Source of the DNA: Actinoplanes lutulentus | Lineage (GTDB): Bacteria; Actinomycetota; Actinomycetes; Mycobacteriales; Micromonosporaceae | Length of the DNA: 64,000 bases | Reading direction: 5' to 3' | Assembly: GCF_003259845.1 (NCBI RefSeq) | Contig: NZ_QLMJ01000011.1 | Span: 62,001-126,000 of the forward strand | Shown: positions 1-7,438 of the stretch, one piece after another | How positions within the stretch are numbered: the first letter of the stretch is position 1 | How the letters are laid out: every line of letters starts with the position of its first letter | Position numbers and translations under genes: made by a program | Notes under the pieces: model-generated | The model's input: only the letters and a program-made list of their open reading frames with translations | Database searches by the model: none | Told to the model about the DNA's origin: nothing

Positions 1-137
1 GCAGAACGGTCGGCCCGGACGACCTTCTGGCGATCGCGGATGCCCAGATGTACGAGAACAAACGCACCCAAAGTCACCGATCCGTCTATTGCCTCGATGA
101 GGCATCCTCGCCCACACTGCGGACAAGTCGCATGTAG
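1..137 (+). CDS. GGDEF-domain protein, C-terminal end only (partial)
   Basis: Only the last ~44 codons lie in the window, read in the frame starting at base 3 and ending at TAG 135-137. The visible stretch GPDDLLAIADAQMYENKR matches the closing helix of GGDEF (diguanylate cyclase-like) domains, where an AD..MY..K pattern is typical. The active-site GGDEF loop is outside the window, so catalytic competence cannot be judged. After the helix there is a tail of about 23 residues ending at the stop, 16 bp before the next gene. The family call rests on a short motif. Confidence 0.6.
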   Translation, partial: RTVGPDDLLAIADAQMYENKRTQSHRSVYCLDEASSPTLRTSRM

Positions 138-153
138 ATCGGGGGGCGACTGT

Positions 154-1239
154 ATGACGAATCGCCGCAATTTCATCAGGGCCGGCGCCGTAGCCGGCGG
201 GGCAGTCGTGGCCGGCATCGCCGCCGGCGCGGCCACCGCTCCACCCGCCCGCGCCGCGGATCCGGTCACCGACCGGCTGTCGCTGCTGTCCTGGCACGCC
301 GCGCTGGCGAACCGGCGGTACGAACCGGCCGTCGTCGCGGTGATCGGCTCGTCGAGCACCGAGGGAGTCGGCAGCGCGTACGGCCGGGGGTACGTGTCGG
401 TGCTCGCCGACAACCTGCGGCACGCGTTCGGTGTGCCCGGAGCGCCGGGCGGGGCGAACTTCGTGGCCGCGTGGGGCCGCCCGGACCGCTGGCCGGTGCT
501 GGCGTCCGGCGGCAGGCCGGCGCCGCCCGAGGACGGATGGGCGCTGAAGGGGTACGACCTGCATGGCGGTTCGCTCACGCACTCCTTCACCGGGACGAGC
601 GTGCAGGTCTGGTACGCGGGTGGCCGGTTCCAGGTCACCGTCGACGGCCAGGTCTCGGCGGTCGCCGGCGGCACCACCTGGTCGTCCGGGCCGCTGCCGG
701 CGGGCAGCCACACGATCGCGGTCAGCGGGGTGGGCCGGATCAACGGCTTCGTCACGTTCGACGGCGACGAGAACCGGGGCATCCAGGTGTGGAACGGCGG
801 GCACGGTGGGCGTACGACGGGAAGTTTCGCCTCGAACGTGCCGGCGTGGGCGCCGCGGCTCGCGGCGATCCGGCCGCATCTGGTGATCCTGCAGCTCGGG
901 GTCAACGACTGGCGCACCGGTGTGCCGGGACCGACGATCAAGCGGAATCTGAAGACGGTGATCAAGGCGGTCCGGGAGCACTCCGACCCCTCGTTCGTGA
1001 TCTACGGGTCGCCGCGGGTGGGGCCCGGGCGGGCGCACGGTTTCAGCCGGCTGACCGATGCGTGGCAGGAGGTCGCGGACGAGGACAGCGAGGTCAGCTA
1101 CTTCGACCTGTCGGCCCGGCAGCTGCCCCCGTCCGGGGACAACAGGCTCGGGCTGTACTGCGACGATCTGATCCACATGACCGACAAGGGCGCGGCGCAC
1201 ACGGCCGACGCGCTCACCGGTTTCCTGTCACCGGGTTAG
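154..1239 (+). CDS. Tat-exported SGNH/GDSL-type hydrolase
   Basis: A 361-residue secreted hydrolase. The N-terminus carries a twin-arginine signal (NRRNFI followed by an Ala/Gly-rich core, cleavage likely after ARA near residue 34), so the enzyme is probably exported folded. SGNH blocks are visible: GSSST at residues 65-69 (catalytic Ser probably S67, with Ser replacing the Asp of GDS), a QLGVND block, and D338xxH341 near the C-terminus. The middle part is beta-rich and could be a jelly-roll-like insert before the catalytic ND block. The ATG at 154 is preferred over upstream in-frame starts because it begins the Tat signal and follows a G-rich ribosome site. Substrate unknown; an esterase acting on acylated carbohydrate is a family-based guess. 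The 3' end overlaps the convergent gene by 12 bp. Confidence 0.85.
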   Translation: MTNRRNFIRAGAVAGGAVVAGIAAGAATAPPARAADPVTDRLSLLSWHAALANRRYEPAVVAVIGSSSTEGVGSAYGRGYVSVLADNLRHAFGVPGAPGGANFVAAWGRPDRWPVLASGGRPAPPEDGWALKGYDLHGGSLTHSFTGTSVQVWYAGGRFQVTVDGQVSAVAGGTTWSSGPLPAGSHTIAVSGVGRINGFVTFDGDENRGIQVWNGGHGGRTTGSFASNVPAWAPRLAAIRPHLVILQLGVNDWRTGVPGPTIKRNLKTVIKAVREHSDPSFVIYGSPRVGPGRAHGFSRLTDAWQEVADEDSEVSYFDLSARQLPPSGDNRLGLYCDDLIHMTDKGAAHTADALTGFLSPG

Positions 1240-1557
1240 CCCGACGGCCTCGATCAGCTGCTGCGGCGAGAGCTCACCGAGGGCGATGCGGTGCGGGCGC
1301 AGTTCCCAGAGCGAACCGGTACGCCCATCGTCCTCCACCACCAGGACCCGCAGCCCGGGGTGGCGCCGCAGCAGCCGGGTCAGCACCGCCGGATCGCTGT
1401 CGCCGCCGAGGTCGGTAATCAGCACCCCGGCCCCGGCGACCACCTCGTCGAGCGGCACACCGGGCGGCACCTCACGGACGGCGGCACCGTACGCGTCCCC
1501 GAGCAGCGTTCCCACCACGCCGCCGAGCACGCCGCGAAGATCGAGGAGAACGGTCAC
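1228..1557 (-). CDS. Small pseudo-receiver-like protein
   Basis: A ~109-residue protein if it starts at GTG 1557; further upstream starts would run into the neighbouring LuxR gene. Alternating hydrophobic strands and helices (VLITDLGG, then LRVLVVEDD, then a C-terminal helix SPQQLIEAVGL) resemble the alpha/beta fold of response-regulator receiver domains. No DNA-binding domain and no convincing phosphorylation pocket are present. It lies directly downstream of a LuxR-type regulator on the same strand (94 bp gap), which suggests a shared transcript. The gene is supported by coding-like composition and context, not by a recognised family. Start uncertain. Confidence 0.5.
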   Translation of the reverse strand: MTVLLDLRGVLGGVVGTLLGDAYGAAVREVPPGVPLDEVVAGAGVLITDLGGDSDPAVLTRLLRRHPGLRVLVVEDDGRTGSLWELRPHRIALGELSPQQLIEAVGLTR

Positions 1558-1651
1558 CTGTCGCACGCCAGTCCTGTCCTGCTGGAGGTGTCCCCGCAGT
1601 GTCCGTGCCCGCCCGGGCACCACACCATGAGACGGCGGATCCAGACCGGGT

Positions 1652-2290
1652 TCAGACCCGGCCCTGATCCCGGTGCCGGCGGGCCCAGGCAGCGGCCTCG
1701 GCACGGCGGCGGATCTGGAGCTTGTCGAAAATGTTGTGGATGTGGTTCTTCACCGTCGACGGCGCCATCGAGAGCCGGTCGGCGATCTCCCGGTTGGTCA
1801 GGCCGTTCTCGATCAGCGCGACGATCTGCAGCTCCCGGCTGGTGAGCTCACCGCTTTCCAGGAAGCCGCCGCCGCCGGTCATCTCGGCGACGCGATGCAG
1901 CAGCCCGGCCAGTACCGCAGGCGGGCAGACCGCCTCACCGCGTCCGGCGCGTTCCAGCGTCGCGATCAGGTCGGCGATCGAACCGTCGCGGGGCACGTAA
2001 CCGGCCGCGCCCGCCTCGACACAGGCGACGATCTCGATGACGTCCTCGGCCACGCCCAGCACGACCACCCGCGACTGCGGCGCCACGGCCCGCAGCTGTG
2101 TCAGGATGCCGACTCCACCCGGTGTGGTGCTGTCCACCAGCACCAGATCGGGCCGGTGCCGCCGCACGCACTCGACGCCGGCCGGGCCGCTGCCGGCAGT
2201 GCCGGTCACGGTGAAGGTTCCCTGGTGGCGCAGCACATCCGCGAGTCCCTCACGGTAGAGGCGCACCGCCGCGATGATCACAATTCTCAT
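1652..2290 (-). CDS. LuxR/NarL-type regulator with degenerate receiver
   Basis: A 212-residue protein: receiver-like domain (about residues 1-120) and a C-terminal LuxR helix-turn-helix (about 140-205, motif LTSRELQIVALIENGLTNRE and TVKNHIHNIFDKL). The receiver keeps an Asp in LVLVDST but lacks the N-terminal acidic pair (MRIVIIAAVRL) and has Arg rather than Lys in GYVPRDG, so it is probably not controlled by ordinary phosphotransfer. ATG 2290 is chosen because it follows a GGGG-rich ribosome site and begins the domain; an upstream in-frame ATG at 2329 adds only 13 unrelated residues. It is divergent from the regulators that precede the eCIS cluster and is paralogous to the one at 2697, so it may take part in eCIS control (inference). 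Confidence 0.85.
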   Translation of the reverse strand: MRIVIIAAVRLYREGLADVLRHQGTFTVTGTAGSGPAGVECVRRHRPDLVLVDSTTPGGVGILTQLRAVAPQSRVVVLGVAEDVIEIVACVEAGAAGYVPRDGSIADLIATLERAGRGEAVCPPAVLAGLLHRVAEMTGGGGFLESGELTSRELQIVALIENGLTNREIADRLSMAPSTVKNHIHNIFDKLQIRRRAEAAAWARRHRDQGRV

Positions 2291-2421
2291 GAGCCCCTGC
2301 CCCATTTTGGCCTGTCCCCCGGGGGCCACGACATACGTGATTACGCGTAGCCGCTGATCGAGACGGCGCTCGACCGAATCATCCGATGCGGCAGATTCCG
2401 GTACCGCGCGACGATGCTGGA

Positions 2422-2706
2422 ATGACCGCCGCCGAGATCGCCGCCGATCACGGAATCACCCCGCGCGAACTGGCCGTGCTCACCGCCTTCGCCGAGGGCC
2501 TGCCGGTCGCCGCGGCCGCGCGCCGGCTGGGAATCTCCCCGCGGACGGTCGCCAAGCATCAGGAGAACCTGCAGCGGAAGCTGTCCACGGCCGACCGGCT
2601 CAACACGGTGCTCCGGGCTCAGTGGCTGGGCCTGGTCCCGGTTCCGGATCCGACGGCCCATGGTGGACCCCCCGTGCGGGCGGCGAGGATCCGGCGATGC
2701 GGGTAG
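2422..2706 (+). CDS. Stand-alone LuxR-type HTH protein
   Basis: A 94-residue protein consisting almost only of a LuxR C-terminal helix-turn-helix: ITPRELAVLTAFAEGLPVAA followed by LGISPRTVAKHQENLQRKL. No receiver or ligand-binding domain precedes it. The ATG at 2422 begins MTAAEI close to the HTH; an alternative ATG at 2386 would add 12 residues. Its 3' end overlaps the start of the next regulator gene by 10 bp, suggesting translational coupling. Its last third also contains the first copy of an 18-bp motif found again upstream of the eCIS ATPase gene. Probably a DNA-binding partner or modulator of the neighbouring regulators. Confidence 0.75.
   Translation: MTAAEIAADHGITPRELAVLTAFAEGLPVAAAARRLGISPRTVAKHQENLQRKLSTADRLNTVLRAQWLGLVPVPDPTAHGGPPVRAARIRRCG
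2646..2663 (+). promoter_or_regulatory. Candidate regulatory motif, copy 1
   Basis: GGATCCGACGGCCCATGG; 17 of 18 bases match the motif at 3337-3354. The motif ends 33 nt before the ATG of the LuxR-type gene at 2697. Equal placement of both copies relative to a start codon suggests an operator or promoter element. It lies inside the 3' end of the HTH gene at 2422. Function inferred only. Confidence 0.45.
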
Positions 2707-3326
2707 CGATCCTCGGCCAGGTCCGGCTCTTCCGCGAGTCGATCCGGGCGGCACTGGCGCAACTCTCGCAGGTCACCGTGCTCGGCGACGCCAGCCCGGA
2801 CGCCGCCGGGATGACCCGGATCCGGCGGCTCGGCCCGGACGTCGTGCTCGTCGACGTGACCCCGGCCGGCGTCCGGGACTCGTTGCGCGCGCTGACCACC
2901 GGCCTGCCCGGGATCCGTACGGTCGCGATCGGGGTACCGGACAGCGACGACGACGTGATCGCCTGCCTGGAGGCGGGTGCGGCCGCGTGCGTGCACCGCG
3001 ACGGTGACCTGTCCCAGCTCGTGGAGACGCTGCGGCAGGTGGCCGCCGGAGCGGTCGTGTGCTCGCCGTCGATCACCGGCGGCCTGTTCCGCCGGCTCGC
3101 GGTACTCGCCGACCAGCAGCGCGGGGTCACCCCGGCCACCCCGCTGACCAGCCGTGAGCAGGAGATCGCCGCCCTGCTCGCCGACGGCCTGAGCAATCGC
3201 CAGATCAGCCGGCGGCTGTTCATCGAGGTCTCCACGGTCAAGAACCACGTGCACAACATCCTGGAGAAGCTGCGGCTCAGCGGCCGGTCGCACGCCGCGT
3301 CCTGGTACGAGGCCCAGCGCCGCTGA
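2697..3326 (+). CDS. LuxR/NarL-type regulator preceding the eCIS cluster
   Basis: A 209-residue paralogue of the product at 1652. N-terminal receiver-like domain (MRVAILGQVRLF, phosphoacceptor-like Asp in VVLVDVT, then CVHRDGD where Lys is expected) and C-terminal LuxR HTH (PLTSREQEIAALLADGLSNR and STVKNHVHNILEKL). As in its paralogue, the acidic pair needed for Mg2+ and phosphorylation is absent, so it is an atypical receiver. ATG 2697 follows GAGGATCC and begins the domain. It overlaps the upstream HTH gene by 10 bp and ends 60 bp before the eCIS AAA+ ATPase gene on the same strand, making it the most plausible cluster-specific regulator. Confidence 0.85.
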   Translation: MRVAILGQVRLFRESIRAALAQLSQVTVLGDASPDAAGMTRIRRLGPDVVLVDVTPAGVRDSLRALTTGLPGIRTVAIGVPDSDDDVIACLEAGAAACVHRDGDLSQLVETLRQVAAGAVVCSPSITGGLFRRLAVLADQQRGVTPATPLTSREQEIAALLADGLSNRQISRRLFIEVSTVKNHVHNILEKLRLSGRSHAASWYEAQRR

Positions 3327-3336
3327 GCCCTTCCCG

Positions 3337-3354
3337 GATCCGATGGCCCATGGC
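3337..3354 (+). promoter_or_regulatory. Candidate regulatory motif, copy 2 (eCIS cluster entry)
   Basis: GGATCCGATGGCCCATGG, ending 32 nt before the ATG of the eCIS AAA+ ATPase gene at 3387. It differs by one base from the copy at 2646-2663, which is spaced the same way from the LuxR-type gene. A shorter match (ATCCGATGCGGC, 2381-2392) precedes the HTH gene at 2422. A likely binding site for one of the adjacent LuxR-type proteins or a promoter element; inferred from repetition and spacing. Confidence 0.5.
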
Positions 3355-3386
3355 CGCGCGGCCCGGCCGCCGCGAAGCTCACCGTT

Positions 3387-5396
3387 ATGTACGAGCAGCC
3401 GCCACCGGCCGATTCGGTGGCACTGACAGCGCTGACCGCCTGGCTGGACCTCAGCCTCGGCCGCTGCCTGCTGCGCCGCACCGGTTCGCCGGCAGCGGGG
3501 GTGCCCGGCTGGTCGGTGTCCGCACGCGACGTGCTCACCCGCCTCGGCTTCGCAGCAGCACCAGAGCCCGGAAACAGGGAATCCGGAAACGACGCCGCCG
3601 AGCGCCTCGCCGCGGCCGACGACCTGATCATCCGCACCCGGGCCGCCCTGCCGGCAGCGCTCACCCGGGTGGCCGCCGAGTTCACGCTCTCCGACACCGA
3701 ACTGCGCCTGCTGTGCCTGGTGCTGGCACCCGAGCTCGACGGCCGGTACGGAACAGCAGTGGCCGTCCTCCAGGACGACATGAGCCGCCGCCGCCCGGGC
3801 CTGACCCTGCTGGCCGAGCTGATCCGGCAACCGGCCCTCACCGCCTGGGACCTGCGGTGCACCGCGGCCGCACGCATGCTCGGTATCGGCCTGCTGCGGC
3901 CCGCCGCCCCGGCCGGAACATCCGCCGTCGACGCCGGCCTCGCGCCGTCCCCCGCTGTCGTCGCCCTCCTGACATACCCGTCGGCGAGCGACGTCGCGCG
4001 GGCCGCGGCCGCGATCGGTGCCCGTCACCTGCCGCCCGTCGCCGGCGCCGAGCCCTCCGGGGAGGAAGCCGCCCTGGCGGCCCGGCTGCGGCCGGGCACC
4101 GTGCTGCGCCTCATCGACGCCGGGCCGTGGTTTCACCGGGTGGCCGCCGCCGCCGGCGTACCGCTGATCGACGGCGACCTCGCCACTGTGGAGCCCGGAC
4201 CGGACCGCGCCGACGCCGTCACCGACTGGACGGTCCTGGGCCGCCTCATCGGCAGCGGCGTGTCCGTACGCCACGCCGGCCCGGCCGAACACGCCGCGCT
4301 CACCCGGGCCGCCGGCACCGTCCGGATCCTGGCCGTGGACACCGGCATCACCGCCGAACTGCTGCGCGCGCCACTGGTGACCATCAACCAGCGGGCCCAC
4401 TGGTGGACCAGCGCCGCCGCCCGCGCGGACGCCGGGCTGTCCGCGGCCGGCATCCGGCGCCTGGCGACCACCGCCCTGGTCGAACCGGAGCAGATGGCCT
4501 GGGCCCTGTCCACTGTCGACCCGGGAGCCGCCGAGACCGTGCTCGCCCAGGTACAGCGAGCCGCCCGTGACCTCACCCGGGCCGCGCTGCCGGCCGGGGT
4601 CCAGCAGGTCGAACCCGCGTACGACTGGGACGACATCGTCCTGCCCGCGGCACTCGAAGACCTGCTGAAGGGGATCGCGGCCCACGTCCTGCACGCCGGC
4701 CGGGTCCTGCACGAATGGGGGTTCGCCGGGCGTCTGCCGTACGGCAACGGCGTGGTGGCCCTGTTCAGCGGACCCAGCGGCACCGGCAAGACGATGGCCG
4801 CGCAGATCATCGCGGGTGATCTCGGCGTCGACCTGTTCCACGTCGACCTGTCCCGGACGATCTCGAAGTACATCGGGGAGACCGAGAAGAACCTCGACGC
4901 GGTCTTCGACGCGGCCGAGCGCGCCGGCGCGGTGCTGCTCTTCGACGAGGCCGACGCCCTGTTCGGCAAGCGTACCGAGGTGAAGGACGCCCACGACCGG
5001 CACGCCAACGTCGAGGTCGCGTACCTGCTCCAGCGGATGGAGTCGTTCCGTGGCCTGGCGATCCTCACCACCAACGCGAAGCAGAACATCGACGGCGCGT
5101 TCGTCCGGCGCCTGCGGTTCGTCGCCGACTTCACCATGCCCACCGCGGCGGACCGGCGCGGCATCTGGCGCAAGGCGTTCCCGGACGACGCGCCGATCGA
5201 CGCCGGGCTGAACCTCGACCCGCTGGCGAACCGGCTGCCGATCCCGGGCGGCAGCATCCAGAACATCGCCCTGCATGCCGCGTTCCAGGCCGCGGCGAAC
5301 GACGGCCGCATCGACGCCGACGCCATCAGCACCGCGGCCCGCCGGGAACTCCACAAGATCGGCATGCTCAACGCCGAGCGGGATCTGAAGCCATGA
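3387..5396 (+). CDS. eCIS AAA+ ATPase (Afp15-like)
   Basis: A 669-residue protein. Residues 1 to about 430 form the variable, helix-rich N-terminal part typical of eCIS ATPases. The AAA+ module follows, with Walker A GPSGTGKT at 462-469, Walker B LLFDEAD with D520/E521, a polar ILTTNAKQN sensor 1 segment and arginines in FVRRLRF. In Afp/PVC-type systems this ATPase is found in nearly every locus and is thought to help assembly or disassembly of the particle in the producing cell. It opens the structural operon, and its stop codon overlaps the ATG of the DUF4255 gene (ATGA). A copy of the 18-bp candidate motif lies 32 nt upstream. Confidence 0.93.
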   Translation: MYEQPPPADSVALTALTAWLDLSLGRCLLRRTGSPAAGVPGWSVSARDVLTRLGFAAAPEPGNRESGNDAAERLAAADDLIIRTRAALPAALTRVAAEFTLSDTELRLLCLVLAPELDGRYGTAVAVLQDDMSRRRPGLTLLAELIRQPALTAWDLRCTAAARMLGIGLLRPAAPAGTSAVDAGLAPSPAVVALLTYPSASDVARAAAAIGARHLPPVAGAEPSGEEAALAARLRPGTVLRLIDAGPWFHRVAAAAGVPLIDGDLATVEPGPDRADAVTDWTVLGRLIGSGVSVRHAGPAEHAALTRAAGTVRILAVDTGITAELLRAPLVTINQRAHWWTSAAARADAGLSAAGIRRLATTALVEPEQMAWALSTVDPGAAETVLAQVQRAARDLTRAALPAGVQQVEPAYDWDDIVLPAALEDLLKGIAAHVLHAGRVLHEWGFAGRLPYGNGVVALFSGPSGTGKTMAAQIIAGDLGVDLFHVDLSRTISKYIGETEKNLDAVFDAAERAGAVLLFDEADALFGKRTEVKDAHDRHANVEVAYLLQRMESFRGLAILTTNAKQNIDGAFVRRLRFVADFTMPTAADRRGIWRKAFPDDAPIDAGLNLDPLANRLPIPGGSIQNIALHAAFQAAANDGRIDADAISTAARRELHKIGMLNAERDLKP

Positions 5397-5941
5397 CCGC
5401 GACCGCGATCGCCGAGGTGACCGGTGTGCTCCAGGCGCGCCTGGCCGCCGCCGTCGAATCCGAGGTGTACGTCGGCCCGCCCAACGCCGAGGACGTCGGC
5501 AGCCGCAAGCTCTGCCTGTTCCTCTTCCACGTCGTCGCCAATCAGGCGATGCGCAACGAGCCACGTTTCGTGGCACGCCCCGGCGATCCGGACGGGCCGT
5601 TCACCGTCACCGAGGCGCTGCCGCTGGACCTGCGTTACCTGCTGTCGGTGTTCCGCTCCACGGGTGTCGGCGGCAACGGGCTGGCCGATCCGGAGGAGCT
5701 GGTCACGCTCGGCCGGGCGATCCGGGCTCTGCACACCCAGCCGTTCGTCAGGGAGGCCCGGATCAGCGTCGAGCCGTACTCGATGGAGGAGCTGAGCCGG
5801 GTGTGGGGGCTGTTCCCGCAGACGTCGTACCGGACGTCGATCGTCTACCTGGTCAGTCCGGTGACCGTCGAATCCGACCCGGAGACGCCCGGGCCGCCGG
5901 TCCTGGAGCACCGCTCCCGGCACGGGGTGATGCTGCCGTGA
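5393..5941 (+). CDS. DUF4255 / Pvc16-like cap (sheath terminator) protein
   Basis: A 182-residue protein. The block SRKLCLFLFHVVAN with the following LPLDLRYLLSVF is the hallmark of the Pvc16 N-terminal family (DUF4255). In Afp/PVC particles the Afp16-type protein ends the tube and sheath at the distal cap and fixes length. It overlaps the ATPase gene by 4 bp and the next gene by 4 bp (GTGA), so translation is probably coupled. Length fits the short, single-domain members of the family. Confidence 0.92.
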   Translation: MTATAIAEVTGVLQARLAAAVESEVYVGPPNAEDVGSRKLCLFLFHVVANQAMRNEPRFVARPGDPDGPFTVTEALPLDLRYLLSVFRSTGVGGNGLADPEELVTLGRAIRALHTQPFVREARISVEPYSMEELSRVWGLFPQTSYRTSIVYLVSPVTVESDPETPGPPVLEHRSRHGVMLP

Positions 5942-6609
5942 GCGACATCGTGTTCGAGCCGGGCCGTACCGACGTGGTGACCGCGGTGCTGCACCTCATC
6001 GACGGGCTGACCCGCCGGACCGTGCTGCGCGACGCCGAGGTGCACCTGGACACCGCCGGCCGCCGGGAGACCCGGCTGATCCGCAACCGCAGCGGGCTGT
6101 TCGTCCTGCTCAATCACCCGGCCGGCGAGGACCTGACATTTCGCGTCACGGCCGGGCGCGCCGGATACCGGGAGCCCGGCCCGATCACGTTCCGGCCGTC
6201 ACGCGACGGCGTCCTGCGCGTCGTCGCGCTCGAACGCCGGGCCGACGCCGGCTTCGGCGACGTCGCCGTGCTGGTCCGCGGCACCGTGATCCGATCGGGC
6301 GGCGAACCGGGCGTACGGGAACCGGTGGCCGGCCTGACGGTCAGCGCCGAGCCCCCGCCGGAGGCCGCCGGTCGCCAGTTCCCGGCCACCACCGACGGCG
6401 ACGGGGTCTTCGCCCTCGCCGTCGGCATCACCGTGGCCCCGCTCGGCGAGCCGGCGCCGGTACCCACCGTCCTGCACTTCGGCGCGGACCGGGACGTGGC
6501 GATCGACCTGGAACACGGCCGCGAGCACGTCTTCGCGGCGGACATCGACCTGGACGGCGACACCGTCCCGCGGTTCACCCACCAGACCGGAAGGAGCGCG
6601 CGGCCGTGA
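5938..6609 (+). CDS. eCIS-associated carboxypeptidase-regulatory-like protein
   Basis: A 223-residue protein starting at GTG 5938, which overlaps the previous stop codon. It is rich in beta strands with two Ig/carboxypeptidase-regulatory-like segments: about residues 14-80 (TAVLHLIDGLTRRTVLRDAE, then the RNRSGLFVLL turn) and about 110-190 (VLVRGTVIRSGGEPGVREPV, TVSAEPPPEAAG, TTDGDGVFALAV). Such proteins often lie next to DUF4255 in actinobacterial eCIS loci; whether it is structural or surface-exposed is unknown. It has no signal peptide. Its TGA (6607-6609) overlaps the GTG at 6606 that should start the next gene. Confidence 0.7.
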   Translation: MSDIVFEPGRTDVVTAVLHLIDGLTRRTVLRDAEVHLDTAGRRETRLIRNRSGLFVLLNHPAGEDLTFRVTAGRAGYREPGPITFRPSRDGVLRVVALERRADAGFGDVAVLVRGTVIRSGGEPGVREPVAGLTVSAEPPPEAAGRQFPATTDGDGVFALAVGITVAPLGEPAPVPTVLHFGADRDVAIDLEHGREHVFAADIDLDGDTVPRFTHQTGRSARP

Positions 6610-7437
6610 CGGACCCCAACCGCACCGTGCTCGACAGCAGGGATCGACCAGCTCGCGACCGAGACCGACGACGCGCGCCAGCAGAAGGCGGAGAAGGACG
6701 GCGCGTTCATCGACAAGGAGAGCCGGCTCACCGCGCTGCGGACTGCCCAGCGCGACTTCGGCGCGAACCGGGACGCGTACGCGAGCGCCCACCCCGCCCT
6801 GGCGAGCGCCGAGCAGTCGTTCGCCGAGTTCCTCGCCACCGAGAAGGAGAGCCTGGAGACCCTGCTGGGCGACATCGCCCAGGACGTCCGGGACAAGGCG
6901 GACGCGCTCGACCCGAAACGCGACGAGCTGACCACCGGGGTCGGCACCGCGACGACCGAACTCCGCGACGCCGAGACGGCCCGCGATCAGGCCAAGGAGA
7001 CGGTCCGGACCCGGGCCGGCCTGGCTGACGCGTACAAGAAGCTGGCGGCCTCGGTGAAGGCCCGGCACACCCGGCTGAAGTCGCTGCGCGACGAGATCGT
7101 CAAGGCCGGCGAGGCACGCCAGTACGCCCTGGCCTACCTGGTGCTGCACCGGGACTTCGAGCCCGCACTGACCGGTGAGCCGGCGCTCGTGGCTACCGGC
7201 GACCTACCGAAATCCCTGCTCACCGCCCTGACCAGCCTCGGCGACGCGGAGAAGGACCTCGCCGACAAGGAACGCACCGTCACCGCGAAGAAGGCCGCCC
7301 TCGACACCGCGAAGGCCGCCCTCGACGACCACACCAAGAACAGCGGGACCCGGCTGCGGCAGGAGATGAAGGACAAACCGGTGCCGTCAGCGCCGGCACC
7401 AGCACCGGCACCGGCATCGGCCGAAAGGAAGAAGTGA
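6606..7437 (+). CDS. Coiled-coil eCIS protein with a broken reading frame
   Basis: From base 6640 to the TGA at 7435-7437 a strongly coding frame encodes about 265 residues of charged heptad-like helix (DDARQQKAEKDGAFIDKE, LRDAETARDQAKET, DKERTVTAKKAALDTAKAAL) ending in a Pro/Ala tail. That frame has no ATG or GTG before 7054, and its upstream stop is the TGA of the previous gene. The natural coupled start, GTG at 6606, is in another frame and gives VTDPNRTVLDS before becoming an Arg-rich nonsense frame. Joining the frames near 6639 gives a ~276-residue protein. A +1 shift or a lost GC dinucleotide (AGCGCAGGG to AGCAGGG) would explain it; sequencing error, true mutation and programmed frameshifting cannot be told apart here. 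Alternatively translation starts at GTG 7054 (127 residues). Confidence 0.6.
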
Positions 7438-7438
7438 C

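Noticed and set aside
2310..2332. CCCCCGGGGG palindrome between the divergent regulators as an operator
   Set aside because: Simple G/C palindromes are expected by chance at this base composition and the site is not repeated.
2619..5576. Very long minus-strand open frames across the regulators and ATPase gene, and similar ones at 18952-21441 and 25845-29135
   Set aside because: They are mirror frames of highly GC-rich real genes; their translations are rich in Arg, Gly and Pro and match no family.
6606..7028. Plus-strand frame from GTG 6606 taken as a complete 140-residue gene
   Set aside because: After about 11 residues it becomes Arg/Pro/Gly-rich nonsense; the coiled-coil frame is clearly the coding one.
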